From contig CAMLLB010000015.1 in the NCBI GenBank assembly GCA_946480815.1, positions 16,111-80,110 on the forward strand: 64,000 bases of DNA, in the 5' to 3' direction. Positions 25,188 through 33,680 of this stretch are shown here, one piece after another; position 1 is the stretch's first letter; each line of letters opens with the position of its first letter. Source of the DNA: an uncultured Flavobacteriales bacterium. Lineage in GTDB: Bacteria; Bacteroidota; Bacteroidia; Flavobacteriales; Crocinitomicaceae. Under the pieces are notes generated by a model, which was not told the origin of the DNA, searched no databases, and saw only the letters and a program-made list of their open reading frames with translations. A program made the translations under genes and the position numbers.

Positions 25188-27530
25188 ATGAAACAAGTGC
25201 TGCTCCTACTTTTTTTAGCCCCAATGACACTTTTTTCTCAAGAGATTTTTGGGATTGTTTCAGATGTGGAAACAAACGAACCGATTCCTTTTGCACAACT
25301 GAAAATAACCGGCGGAAACAGCACTTTAACAAACGAAAAGGGGGAGTTTTCATTTAAAATCGAGTCTTTTCCGGCTACGTGTATCATTTCGGCAACAGAT
25401 TATTACTCAGATACGATTACGATCACTTCTAACCGGATCGAGGCCATTCGATTAAAGCCATTGATGTCTGTTCAGGATATCGGACCAGTTGTTGTAGCGG
25501 CATCTCGCAGAAGACAATCCGTTCAGGAGTTAACGATTTCACTGGACATCATTAAACCGGAATTAATTACCAATAAAGGAATCACTGATTTAGAACAGGC
25601 GGTTGATCAGGTTCCGGGTGCATACACCATGGACGGACAAGTCAGTATCCGCGGAGGAAGCGGTTTTACCTATGGTGCGGGAAGTCGGGTCCTGGTTTTG
25701 TGGAATGAGATCCCGCTTCTCTCAGCTGATGTTGGTGATGCAAAATGGAATTCGATCCCGATTGAAAATGCACAGCAAATTGAGGTTATAAAAGGTGCGT
25801 CTTCCGTGTTGTATGGTTCCGGTGCTTTGAATGGAATGATCTCATTGATAGAACGCGAACCGACTGAAAAGGCAAGTTTGAATGTGCAGGTTCAGGGAGG
25901 GATTTACGATAATCCGAAACGTGCAAGTTTGAAATGGTGGAACAAGAATCCGACCTTTTACCAGGGAGATTTAACCTTTTCAAAGCAATTCGGACGTTTT
26001 GGTTTGACCTTGGGAGCCTACGGATATACCAATGATGGCTACCGGCAGGGAGAAACAGAAGATCGTGGCCGATTCAACGGAACGATCAGTTACCGGCCAG
26101 GGAAGATTAAGAATTTCAAAGCCTCATTAGGGTGGAATGCCCAAATTCAAAAAGCCGGGAATTTTATCATCTGGCAAAGCGATTCATTGGCTTATCAACC
26201 TTTCGGTGGTGCGGATACCAGCGTGGCCGGTTCGAGTTTGACTTACAATCGTGGGATTCGCCTGTCAGTTGATCCGAGTGTTAAATACGTGGATAAATTC
26301 GGAAATAAACATCAATTGCGCGGACGACTGTATTTTATTGACAATAAGAATTACACCAACCTTTCCCAAAGTTCCAAGTCTGAAGTCTGGTATGGAGATT
26401 ACCAGTTCCAACGTGGTTGGAATAACAATTCCTGGGTCTTGACAACCGGGGTGACTGCTATTGCCAATGAAGTCAGATCTTATTTATTCGGTGACCACAA
26501 TTCCTTGAACGGTGCCCTTTATTTACAGGGAGAAAAGAACTGGAAGAAAGTAAACATTGTTGCCGGAATCCGTGGAGAATATTTCGAGCAGGACGGGAAA
26601 CAGGGAGATTCGGATTATTATTTTGGAAAGGATTCCACGAAGAAAATACCGATCAGGCCAATTCTACGTGCCGGAATTCATTATGCAGTCCTGAAACACA
26701 CCCATTTACGGGCTTCTTTCGGACAGGGAGTTCGTTATCCGAGTGTTGCAGAAAGGTATACAACGACTTCAGTTGGTGGCTTACTGATTTTTGCAAACCC
26801 TGAATTGAAACCTGAAACAGGCTGGGCAGCGGAAATTGGAGTAAAACAAGGAGTGAAAATTGGGAAATGGAAAGGGTTTGTAGATGTATCCGGATTTATC
26901 AATCACTACGACAATATGATGGAATTCACGTTCGGATTTTATAAACCGGATTCGATTCCGTTCAGTTTGAATCCGAATGCGCCCGGATACTACAAAAAAT
27001 GGTTCGGATTCCGCGCCCAGAATGCGGAGTCTGCAGAAATTACAGGTGCAGAAATTTCAATCTCCGGTGAAGGAAGTATGGGACCAATCCGGGTTTTGGC
27101 CTTATTGGGTTATACTTACATGAACCCACTCTCGAAGAACCGGGATTCTGCTTACCGCTCCACTTTTTCCGATACATCATCCAATTTATTAAAATACCGT
27201 TTCAATCACCTGGCGAAAGCAGATCTTCAATTGGAATGGAAAGGAATCAGTATCGGAGGATCGATGCGTATGAACAGTTACATGAAGAACATCGATGCGA
27301 TTTTTGAAAACGGGTTTTTGGGTCAGGAAATCCTTCCGGGATTGAAAAATTACCGTTCGGAGCACAACGGAATTTCCATTGTTTTTGATGCACGAATCGG
27401 ATATTGTTACAAGGAAAAGTACAAAATTGCGTTCATCGTGAATAACATTGCAAATGCGGAATACATGACCCGGCCAGGAGACATTCAGGCACCGAGAAGC
27501 TTCATGCTGCAGTTGAGTTATAAGTTATAG
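25188..27530 (+). CDS. TonB-dependent outer-membrane receptor
   Basis: A 780-residue transporter of the outer membrane. A signal peptide (residues 1-18, TLFSQ) is followed by a carboxypeptidase-regulatory-like domain (about 20-95, GIVSDVETNEPIPFAQL). The plug domain is at about 110-225 (VPGAYTMDGQVSIRGGSGFTYG, IEVIKGASSVLYGSGALNG). A 22-strand-type barrel with many aromatic pairs follows, ending in RSFMLQLSYKL with the aromatic-rich closing strand. I chose the ATG at 25188 over an in-frame TTG 24 nt upstream. No SusD partner is present, so sugars are less likely than siderophores, vitamin or metal complexes; the ligand cannot be told. Confidence 0.92.
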   Translation: MKQVLLLLFLAPMTLFSQEIFGIVSDVETNEPIPFAQLKITGGNSTLTNEKGEFSFKIESFPATCIISATDYYSDTITITSNRIEAIRLKPLMSVQDIGPVVVAASRRRQSVQELTISLDIIKPELITNKGITDLEQAVDQVPGAYTMDGQVSIRGGSGFTYGAGSRVLVLWNEIPLLSADVGDAKWNSIPIENAQQIEVIKGASSVLYGSGALNGMISLIEREPTEKASLNVQVQGGIYDNPKRASLKWWNKNPTFYQGDLTFSKQFGRFGLTLGAYGYTNDGYRQGETEDRGRFNGTISYRPGKIKNFKASLGWNAQIQKAGNFIIWQSDSLAYQPFGGADTSVAGSSLTYNRGIRLSVDPSVKYVDKFGNKHQLRGRLYFIDNKNYTNLSQSSKSEVWYGDYQFQRGWNNNSWVLTTGVTAIANEVRSYLFGDHNSLNGALYLQGEKNWKKVNIVAGIRGEYFEQDGKQGDSDYYFGKDSTKKIPIRPILRAGIHYAVLKHTHLRASFGQGVRYPSVAERYTTTSVGGLLIFANPELKPETGWAAEIGVKQGVKIGKWKGFVDVSGFINHYDNMMEFTFGFYKPDSIPFSLNPNAPGYYKKWFGFRAQNAESAEITGAEISISGEGSMGPIRVLALLGYTYMNPLSKNRDSAYRSTFSDTSSNLLKYRFNHLAKADLQLEWKGISIGGSMRMNSYMKNIDAIFENGFLGQEILPGLKNYRSEHNGISIVFDARIGYCYKEKYKIAFIVNNIANAEYMTRPGDIQAPRSFMLQLSYKL

Positions 27531-27540
27531 GGATTTTAAT

Positions 27541-27655
27541 GTCCTGTCGAGTGGCTTGCAAGGTACGCGCAAGACTTATCGAGACAGAGACCTGTCTCCT
27601 CGATACTTTTATTCGTTCCTCATACGAAACTCGGATGGACAGGCTTAATCCTTAA
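27541..27655. repeat. Intergenic hairpin-rich repeat-like sequence
   Basis: The gap between the convergent TonB receptor and uvrC genes holds stacked inverted repeats: GAGACAG (27581-27587) with CTGTCTC (27592-27598), and CTTGC...GCAAG around 27555-27573. Further on comes ATCGAG/CTCGAT-like sequence. This type of sequence is typical of short intergenic repeats in Bacteroidota and may stop transcription from both sides. Confidence 0.45.
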
Positions 27656-27670
27656 TCTCTGAGGATATAG

Positions 27671-29458
27671 TTAGTTCGATCTGAAAAACTGCGTAATCAC
27701 TTTCGCCTTTGCTTTTCCAACAACCGAAGCCAGGCTTTCTTCGTTTTGTTCCTTTACGCGCTTCACGGATTTGAATGCTTTGATCAGGTCCTGAACGGTT
27801 TTTTCGCCGATTCCGGGAATGGTTTCCAATTCGTTATTCAGTGCACTTTTGCTTCTGCGGTTCCGGTGATGTGTAATCCCAAAACGGTGTGCTTCGTTCC
27901 GTAAATGCTGAATGACCTTGAGTGTTTCCGAACGTTTATCCAAATAAAGCGGTAAGCTATCACCCGGGTAAAACAATTCTTCCAACCGTTTTGCAATCCC
28001 GATAATGGCAATTTTTCCACGCAGGTTCAGTTTTTCCAGCGATTCCAACGCAGCACCCAATTGACCTTTTCCACCATCAATAATAATCAGCTGAGGCAAA
28101 GGCTGCTCTTCTTCCAGAAGTCGTCTGTATCGGCGATAAACCGCTTCGCGCATGGTGGCAAAATCATCCGGGCCTTCAACCGTTTGCACATTGAAATGCC
28201 GGTAATCCTTTTTACTGGGTTTTGCATCTTTGAACACAACGCAGGCAGAAACCGGATTCGTTCCCTGGATATTCGAGTTGTCGAAACATTCTATGTGAAC
28301 CGGAAGTTCCTTCAAACGCAGATCCGTTTTCATGGTTTCCAGGATGCGGTTGGTGTGTTTTTCCGGATCCTTGATTTTTTCCTGTTTGATTTTCTCCAGG
28401 CGGTAAGACCTGGCATTCCGAAGGGACAGATCAATTAAAGCTTTTTTATCTCCACGTCGCGGAGCGAAAAACCGAACACCTTCCATTTCCCAGTCTACAT
28501 CCGTTTCAACCAGGATTTCTTTTGCTTCACTTTGGAAACGCTCACGCAATTCAGGAAGTACAAAAGTGATGATATCAGCTTGTGTTTCGTCGAGTTTTCG
28601 TTTCACCTCAACCGTAATTCCATGGATGATTGCACCATGATTGATGACCAGATAATTTACAAAGACCAGATCATTGTCTTCCACCATGGAAACTACATCA
28701 ACATGGTGAATAGTTGGAGAAACAATGGTTGATTTAGCTTTGTATTTTTCAAGAATTTCGATACGGATCTTGATATCATGTGCTTCTTCAAACCGGAAAT
28801 CGGAAGAAGCTTGTTGCATGAGTTGCTTCAAATTCTGAATAACACTCGAAATATTTCCTTTCAGAATTCCTTCGATCTGCTCGATCATTCCGTTGTATTC
28901 CTGTGCGCTTTGTTTTCCTTCACAAGGACCCTTGCATTTCCCGATATGATATTCCAGGCAAACTTTATAGGAGTTCTTTTCAATTTTATTTGCTGCCAGA
29001 TCAAGTGCACAGGTTCTCAAGGGGAACAGGTCACGAATCAAATCCAGAAGCGTGTGCATGACCCGTCCGCTGGGATATGGGCCGTAATAACGGGAACCGT
29101 CTTTAACCAAAACCCGTGTAGAAAAAACACGCGGGAAAGGTTCTTTTTTGACGCAAATCCAGGGATATGTTTTATCGTCCTTTAATTGGATATTGTATTT
29201 CGGAAGGTACTTCTTGATGAGGTTGTTTTCCAGCAAAAGGGCGTCCATTTCCGACTCAACAACAATGTATTGAATATCAACGATCTTCTTTACGAGAATA
29301 TATGTTTTTGCATGTTCGTGATTCTTTTTGAAGTAGGAAGAAACCCGTTTTTTGAGGTTCTTGGCCTTTCCAACATAAAGAATTGTCCCGTTTTTATCGA
29401 AATATTGGTACACTCCGGGTTTGTCAGGAAGTGTTTTCAATTTTAATCCGATATCCAT
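27671..29458 (-). CDS. uvrC: Excinuclease ABC subunit C
   Basis: A 595-residue nuclease that makes the two incisions in nucleotide excision repair. In order: the GIY-YIG domain (about 10-95, PGVYQYFDKNG and ILYVGKAKNLKKRV), the UVR motif (about 205-240, FRFEEAHDIKIRIEIL), the RNase H-like C-terminal nuclease (about 365-520, ECFDNSNIQGTNPVSA, IIIDGGKGQLGAAL) and a tandem helix-hairpin-helix at the end (ETIPGIGEKTVQDL). The ATG at 29458 gives the normal start MDIGLKLKTLPDKPG; an in-frame start 33 nt upstream is not needed. It is monocistronic here. Confidence 0.96.
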   Translation of the reverse strand: MDIGLKLKTLPDKPGVYQYFDKNGTILYVGKAKNLKKRVSSYFKKNHEHAKTYILVKKIVDIQYIVVESEMDALLLENNLIKKYLPKYNIQLKDDKTYPWICVKKEPFPRVFSTRVLVKDGSRYYGPYPSGRVMHTLLDLIRDLFPLRTCALDLAANKIEKNSYKVCLEYHIGKCKGPCEGKQSAQEYNGMIEQIEGILKGNISSVIQNLKQLMQQASSDFRFEEAHDIKIRIEILEKYKAKSTIVSPTIHHVDVVSMVEDNDLVFVNYLVINHGAIIHGITVEVKRKLDETQADIITFVLPELRERFQSEAKEILVETDVDWEMEGVRFFAPRRGDKKALIDLSLRNARSYRLEKIKQEKIKDPEKHTNRILETMKTDLRLKELPVHIECFDNSNIQGTNPVSACVVFKDAKPSKKDYRHFNVQTVEGPDDFATMREAVYRRYRRLLEEEQPLPQLIIIDGGKGQLGAALESLEKLNLRGKIAIIGIAKRLEELFYPGDSLPLYLDKRSETLKVIQHLRNEAHRFGITHHRNRRSKSALNNELETIPGIGEKTVQDLIKAFKSVKRVKEQNEESLASVVGKAKAKVITQFFRSN

Positions 29459-29562
29459 TTTTTTGTCCTCCACTGATGTAAAGTTAAACAAGAAGTATTA
29501 AAATAGAGAAATAGTTGTGAGTATAAATAAGGTCTTTACGACTAAAGTTTTGGGAATTAATC

Positions 29563-29570
29563 TATTTTTG
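29563..29570 (+). promoter_or_regulatory. -7 box of the M48 peptidase gene
   Basis: TATTTTTG fits TAnnTTTG and stands 16 nt before the ATG at 29587. Confidence 0.5.
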
Positions 29571-29586
29571 TATAAATCTGAAGGTG

Positions 29587-30390
29587 ATGAAAAGAGTTAT
29601 TGTTTTTTCTTTATTATTAGTAGCCGGAGCAAGTTCTTTGATGAATTGCAACGGTTCCAAAAAGTTAGGATCGGGAATCAATCTTTTTCCGGTTGAACAG
29701 GATAAACAGTTGGGTGCGCAGGTAGCGGCGGAAATCGATGGTAATCCGAAGGAATATCCTGTATTGGATTCAGCTTCAAACAAAGAGGTCTATCAATACT
29801 TATATAAAATCCGGAATACCATTTTAAATTCCGGACAGGTAAAACACAAAGCAGATTTTGCATGGAGACTGCGCATTATTAAGGACGACAGTACCTTGAA
29901 TGCGTTTTGCACGCCGGGAGGATACATTTATGTCTACACCGGAATCCTGAAATATTTGGATAATGAAGCTCAATTGGCAGGAGTATTGGGCCATGAAATT
30001 GCCCATGCGGATTTCCGTCATTCAACACGGCAGATGACCCAAATGTACGGGGTCGAAGTATTGCTTGCAATTGTAGCAGGAAACCACCAGCAATTGTCAC
30101 AGATTACAGCCGGCTTGGTTGGTTTGAAATTCTCCCGTAATCACGAGTCGGAAGCAGACAAAGGTTCGGTTACTTATCTATGTCCGACAGTATACGCAGC
30201 GGATGGTGGTGCAGGATTCTTTGAAAAGATCAATGCTGCAGGAGGTGCCCGTACACCGGAGTTCTTAAGTACACACCCGAACCCGGAGAACCGTATTGAA
30301 AATTTTAGGAACTATAGAATTGAAATGGCCTGTCAGGGAGTAAATGATTTTACTTCGGAGTATAAGAAAATCATGGCCAAATTACCTTAA
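29587..30390 (+). CDS. M48-family zinc metallopeptidase lipoprotein
   Basis: A 267-residue peptidase with a lipoprotein-like signal (ASSLMNCNGS, Cys about 21). The zinc motif HEIAH lies in GVLGHEIAHADFRH (about 138), and the third ligand is in NHESEADKGSVTYL (about 190). The final third (FFEKINAAGG, STHPNPENRIEN) matches the M48/LoiP-BepA-like group that acts on outer-membrane protein quality control. The ATG at 29587 is preferred to the adjacent GTG. It is followed after 8 nt by the cyclase-family gene, so the two are likely an operon. Confidence 0.9.
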   Translation: MKRVIVFSLLLVAGASSLMNCNGSKKLGSGINLFPVEQDKQLGAQVAAEIDGNPKEYPVLDSASNKEVYQYLYKIRNTILNSGQVKHKADFAWRLRIIKDDSTLNAFCTPGGYIYVYTGILKYLDNEAQLAGVLGHEIAHADFRHSTRQMTQMYGVEVLLAIVAGNHQQLSQITAGLVGLKFSRNHESEADKGSVTYLCPTVYAADGGAGFFEKINAAGGARTPEFLSTHPNPENRIENFRNYRIEMACQGVNDFTSEYKKIMAKLP

Positions 30391-30398
30391 ACACATTT

Positions 30399-31166
30399 AT
30401 GCAATTATTTCTCGGAGACGGAAGCTATATTTTAACAAACGAAGGAATAGACTGTTCTATTCCATTGGAGGGGTCGGATCAAAATGTTCGTGCCTGGTAT
30501 GTTTCACCACCAGTTATTGAACCCGTTCGCGAAAACGGATGGGTAGGTTCAGTTGCAGAAGGCGGAAGCGTGAATTTCCGTTCAATTCAATTCAACCCGC
30601 ATGGTCACGGAACTCACACAGAATGTTTGGGCCACATTACTTCCGAAGTACATTCTGTAAACGGAATAATTGATAAACTGCTTTATTCTGCAAGTGTGGT
30701 TACAGTTGCACCTGAAATCCGATTACAAGCGGACGGATCTGTTGACCGGGTGATTACGGCTTCAACACTGTCTTCTCAATTGGAAGGATTAAAAAGTGAA
30801 GCATTGCTGATCCGGACACTTCCGAACGAAGAAGGAAAGAAACACCTGAATTATTCAGATACCAATCCGGCTTATTGCGATGTAGATATTTTACCGCTTT
30901 TAGACGAATTAGGAGTCATTCATTTATTGATCGACACACCTTCTGTTGATCGTGAAAAAGATGGAGGCGAGCTGGCTTTTCATCATGGGTTTTGGGGAGT
31001 TCCGAAGAATCAGCGATTCGACAGAACGATTACCGAAATGATCTTTATTCCGGATGAAGTATTGGATGGAGAATATATGCTGAATTTGCAAACGGCTCCT
31101 TTTGTAAATGATGCAACACCGAGCAGACCGGTTTTGTTTCCGCTTCATCGGAACGCGGAGGATTAA
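30399..31166 (+). CDS. Cyclase-family (kynurenine formamidase-like) hydrolase
   Basis: A 255-residue cytoplasmic enzyme of the KynB/cyclase superfamily. The metal-binding motif appears as NPHGHGTHTECLGH (about residues 66-79), where the family has HxGTHxD; the usual Asp is replaced by Glu. Later conserved stretches are LIDTPSVDREKDGG and FHHGFWG. The family includes N-formylkynurenine formamidases and other amidohydrolases; with no kyn genes nearby, the substrate is open. It lies 8 nt after the M48 gene. Confidence 0.85.
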   Translation: MQLFLGDGSYILTNEGIDCSIPLEGSDQNVRAWYVSPPVIEPVRENGWVGSVAEGGSVNFRSIQFNPHGHGTHTECLGHITSEVHSVNGIIDKLLYSASVVTVAPEIRLQADGSVDRVITASTLSSQLEGLKSEALLIRTLPNEEGKKHLNYSDTNPAYCDVDILPLLDELGVIHLLIDTPSVDREKDGGELAFHHGFWGVPKNQRFDRTITEMIFIPDEVLDGEYMLNLQTAPFVNDATPSRPVLFPLHRNAED

Positions 31167-31239
31167 AAAGATTATATTTGCTTATAAATTAAAAAGTGGC
31201 ATTATTTTTAGTGCCTCAAAATGGACAAATTTTTAAAAC

Positions 31240-31770
31240 ATGAAACGAATTTTTGCTTTTGCAGTTTTGACTCTTCTTGTTGTAAGTTGTGCTCAAAAAA
31301 TTCCTTACACAGATCAGGTAAAACAGGATTTTGATTTAACACCGGAGAATATGACGAAGGTTCAGTTTTATACATCGTCAAATATTATTCTGGAAAAAAG
31401 TCAATCTTCAGGGAACCAGGGAACGGGAAGTTCCGGGGAATTGGTTGTTAGCTCATCAAAAACACAAGATCGCATCATTATTCCTACAAACACAAGAGGC
31501 GTTTTTGAAAAAGTTGGTGCAAACAATGAAATAGTTGTTCGTTTTGAAGTTGGTTCCGGTCGTGTAATTAAGTTTGCAACACGTGCAACACAAACAAGCG
31601 GGAAATACTACCTGGTAGCAGATTGGAAAAATAACGGAGGAACAATGGAATATGGTGGTGAAACGTATACGATTGCTTCCGGCGGAAGTAGTGCATTTTT
31701 ACAGGTGCGCTTGAAAAAACTTCAGAAAACAAAACGCAAAGACCGTGTTGTTAAAGGAATGAAGGTGTAA
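31240..31770 (+). CDS. Lipoprotein of unknown function
   Basis: A 176-residue exported lipoprotein. The signal ends at VVSC (Cys17). The mature part opens QKIPYTDQVKQDFDLTPENMTKVQFYTS, which resembles proteins found beside other Bacteroidota cell-envelope genes, and has a Ser/Gly-rich loop (QSSGNQGTGSSGE). The C-terminus is strongly basic (KLQKTKRKDRVVKGMKV). I cannot name the function. A strong terminator 24 nt past the stop codon separates it from hemJ. Confidence 0.7.
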   Translation: MKRIFAFAVLTLLVVSCAQKIPYTDQVKQDFDLTPENMTKVQFYTSSNIILEKSQSSGNQGTGSSGELVVSSSKTQDRIIIPTNTRGVFEKVGANNEIVVRFEVGSGRVIKFATRATQTSGKYYLVADWKNNGGTMEYGGETYTIASGGSSAFLQVRLKKLQKTKRKDRVVKGMKV

Positions 31771-31793
31771 TTTCAAGAGATAAAACATTATTG

Positions 31794-31829
31794 GAAACGG
31801 GAACACAATTTGTGTTCCCGTTTCTTTTT
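31794..31829 (+). terminator. Perfect 14-bp terminator hairpin
   Basis: GAAACGGGAACACA (31794-31807) pairs perfectly with TGTGTTCCCGTTTC (31811-31824) around a 3-nt loop, followed by TTTTT. It ends the lipoprotein transcript just before the hemJ promoter box. Confidence 0.9.
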
Positions 31830-31836
31830 AACTTTG
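31829..31836 (+). promoter_or_regulatory. -7 box of hemJ, 5 nt before the ATG
   Basis: TAACTTTG matches TAnnTTTG. Only 5 nt separate it from the ATG at 31842, so transcription would start at or next to the start codon (a leaderless mRNA). Confidence 0.6.
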
Positions 31837-31841
31837 CAGGG

Positions 31842-32390
31842 ATGAATTTTTTGATTGAAAATTACAACGTTTGGAAAGCACTGCATATCATTTTTGTGGT
31901 GAGTTGGTTCGCGGGATTGTTCTATATGGTTCGCTTGTTTATTTATCATACGGAGGCGAATTCCAGACCGGAAGACGAGAAACGCGTTTTGCAACAGCAA
32001 TTCAATGTCATGCAAAAGCGCTTATGGGTTATTATCACAACTCCGGCAATGATCCTGACGGTTGTTTTCGGAACACTCATGCTTCTTGCAAATCCGGGGC
32101 TTTTAAAAATGCCATGGATGCATATCAAATTGACTTTTGTAGTGATTCTTCTGGTGTATCATTTCATTTGCCAGGGAATCATGAACCGCTTAAAAAATGG
32201 TTCTTCCAAGTGGACTTCCGGGCATTTGCGGATGTGGAATGAAGTGGCAACCTTACTCCTGGTTGCAATTGTATTCCTGGCAATTATGAAAACCAGTTTG
32301 GGATGGCTTGGCGGGGTAATTGGGTTCTTTGGAGTTGGGATTGCGTTGATGATGGGGATAAAACTTTATAAGAGGCTGCGGAAAAATTGA
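31842..32390 (+). CDS. hemJ: Protoporphyrinogen IX oxidase HemJ (CopD-like)
   Basis: A 182-residue inner-membrane protein with four to five spans. The signature VWKALHIIFVVSWFAGLFYMVRLFIYH carries the conserved His and Trp of HemJ; further spans are at about 65-85 (VIITTPAMILTVVFGTLMLL) and 100-120, with MPWMHIKLTFV in between. HemJ oxidises protoporphyrinogen IX in haem synthesis and itself binds haem. The ATG at 31842 is favoured: a longer frame from a TTG at 31791 would start inside the terminator hairpin. hemL, another haem gene, is at 59.8 kb. Confidence 0.88.
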   Translation: MNFLIENYNVWKALHIIFVVSWFAGLFYMVRLFIYHTEANSRPEDEKRVLQQQFNVMQKRLWVIITTPAMILTVVFGTLMLLANPGLLKMPWMHIKLTFVVILLVYHFICQGIMNRLKNGSSKWTSGHLRMWNEVATLLLVAIVFLAIMKTSLGWLGGVIGFFGVGIALMMGIKLYKRLRKN

Positions 32391-32399
32391 TTTTTGTTT

Positions 32400-32423
32400 G
32401 ACGTAATATTGCGTTATTACGTC
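32400..32423. promoter_or_regulatory. ArsR-locus palindrome, copy 2
   Basis: A perfect inverted repeat with 9-bp arms, GACGTAATA (32400-32408) and TATTACGTC (32415-32423), around the spacer TTGCGT. It starts 10 nt after hemJ and 81 nt before the ArsR-type gene. It is identical to copy 3, over all 24 bp. Confidence 0.75.
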
Positions 32424-32503
32424 AAAAATTGATTCTTCATTTTTTTTGAAAAACCTCTTTTTTCAAATCACCTTTTTTCATAAATTAAATAAGAAAATGA
32501 AAA

Positions 32504-32821
32504 ATGGGATCAACAAAAAAAGAACAGTACACCAGAAAACAACTTGATTTTGCTTCATACACGAAGGCATTAGGGCATCCTGCCCGAATTTCGATCGTTG
32601 AATATTTCAATTTTTATCCTCGTGGAAATTGTAAGGCATTTGTTAAATCAACCAAACTGTCAAGATCAACAATCAGTCAGCATTTAAGAGAACTTTTGGA
32701 TGCGGGGGTGTTATTCGAGCGATATGATGATTGGTCAAATGACCACTATTATTTCTTGAATCCAAAAGCGGAAGAAATATATTTGGAAATAAGTCAAATT
32801 TTCAGAAATGAACAATCGTGA
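32504..32821 (+). CDS. ArsR-family winged-helix regulator
   Basis: A 105-residue DNA-binding protein. The fold is clear: ALGHPARISIVEYF (helix 1), then STKLSRSTISQHLRELLDAGVLFERYDD (recognition helix and wing), then a C-terminal helix. The metal motif ELCVCD is absent and only one Cys (GNCKAF) is present, so it is probably not a classic arsenic or cadmium sensor. Identical palindromes lie 81 nt upstream and across its own stop codon, in front of the enoyl-CoA hydratase gene. It probably controls both, but this is inference. Confidence 0.85.
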   Translation: MGSTKKEQYTRKQLDFASYTKALGHPARISIVEYFNFYPRGNCKAFVKSTKLSRSTISQHLRELLDAGVLFERYDDWSNDHYYFLNPKAEEIYLEISQIFRNEQS

Positions 32822-32843
32822 CGTAATATTGCGTTATTACGTC
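32820..32843. promoter_or_regulatory. ArsR-locus palindrome, copy 3
   Basis: Identical over 24 bp to copy 2. It overlaps the TGA stop codon of the ArsR-type gene (32819-32821) and precedes a near-consensus -7 box TACCTTTA (32873-32880) of the enoyl-CoA hydratase gene by 29 nt. Confidence 0.75.
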
Positions 32844-32897
32844 AAAAAAGCACAATTTCGAAAATAAGTCAATACCTTTACAACAAAGACTTGAAAA

Positions 32898-33680
32898 ATG
32901 ACTTACGAAAATATCCTGGTGTCACAAAACGGACACATTCAAACCATTACGATTAATCGCCCGAACCAATTAAATGCATTAAACAAACAAACCATTTCCG
33001 AGTTGAATTATGCCTTGAGTGCAGCAAACGAAGATAAGGGAACGGGTGTGGTGATTCTTACCGGTTCCGGTGAGAAAGCATTCGTTGCCGGTGCGGATAT
33101 TAAAGAATTTGCCGATTTTTCAATTGAAAAAGGGCGCGAATTGGCAGCTCAGGGACAACAGTTGTTATTTTCATTCATTGAAAACATGACCACACCGGTA
33201 ATTGCCGCGGTAAACGGGTTTGCGCTTGGCGGCGGATTGGAACTGGCAATGGCATCACATATCCGCATTGCTTCGGCAAATGCAAAAATGGGACTTCCTG
33301 AAGTTTCTCTTGGAGTAATTCCGGGATATGGCGGAACGCAACGTTTGACCCAATTGGTTGGTCGTGGAAAAGCAAATGAAATGATCTTCACTGCTGGAAT
33401 GATCTCTGCTGACGAAGCAAAATCATGGGGTTTGGTGAATCACGTGTGCGAACCGGAAGAATTGTTAGACCTGGCGAATGAATTAGCCGGAAAAATCATC
33501 AAAAATTCTGGAACAGCAATCGCTTCTGCTATTCGTGCGGTAAACGCATTGTATTCGGAAGGTGGACAAAAAGGATTTGACAAGGAAGTGGAAGAATTCG
33601 GATTGTGTTTCGGAACAGCTGATTTCAAAGAAGGAACGACGGCATTCATTGAAAAAAGAAAACCAAACTTTCGAGGATAA
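32898..33680 (+). CDS. Enoyl-CoA hydratase/crotonase
   Basis: A 260-residue cytoplasmic enzyme of the crotonase fold. The oxyanion-hole stretch GEKAFVAGADIKEFADF, the helix NGFALGGGLELAMASHIRIAS and LPEVSLGVIPGYGGTQRLTQLVG hold both catalytic Glu positions of true enoyl-CoA hydratases. It would hydrate 2-enoyl-CoA in fatty-acid or amino-acid breakdown. Its promoter region carries one copy of the ArsR-locus palindrome. The flippase gene follows without a gap. Confidence 0.93.
   Translation: MTYENILVSQNGHIQTITINRPNQLNALNKQTISELNYALSAANEDKGTGVVILTGSGEKAFVAGADIKEFADFSIEKGRELAAQGQQLLFSFIENMTTPVIAAVNGFALGGGLELAMASHIRIASANAKMGLPEVSLGVIPGYGGTQRLTQLVGRGKANEMIFTAGMISADEAKSWGLVNHVCEPEELLDLANELAGKIIKNSGTAIASAIRAVNALYSEGGQKGFDKEVEEFGLCFGTADFKEGTTAFIEKRKPNFRG

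Noticed and set aside
25144..25353. 70-residue N-terminal extension of DprA
   Set aside because: It would run through the promoter and first codons of the TonB receptor gene and is not part of the family. A TTG start at 25143 gives the usual length.
31791..31841. TTG start for hemJ
   Set aside because: It lies in a perfect terminator hairpin and before the -7 box.
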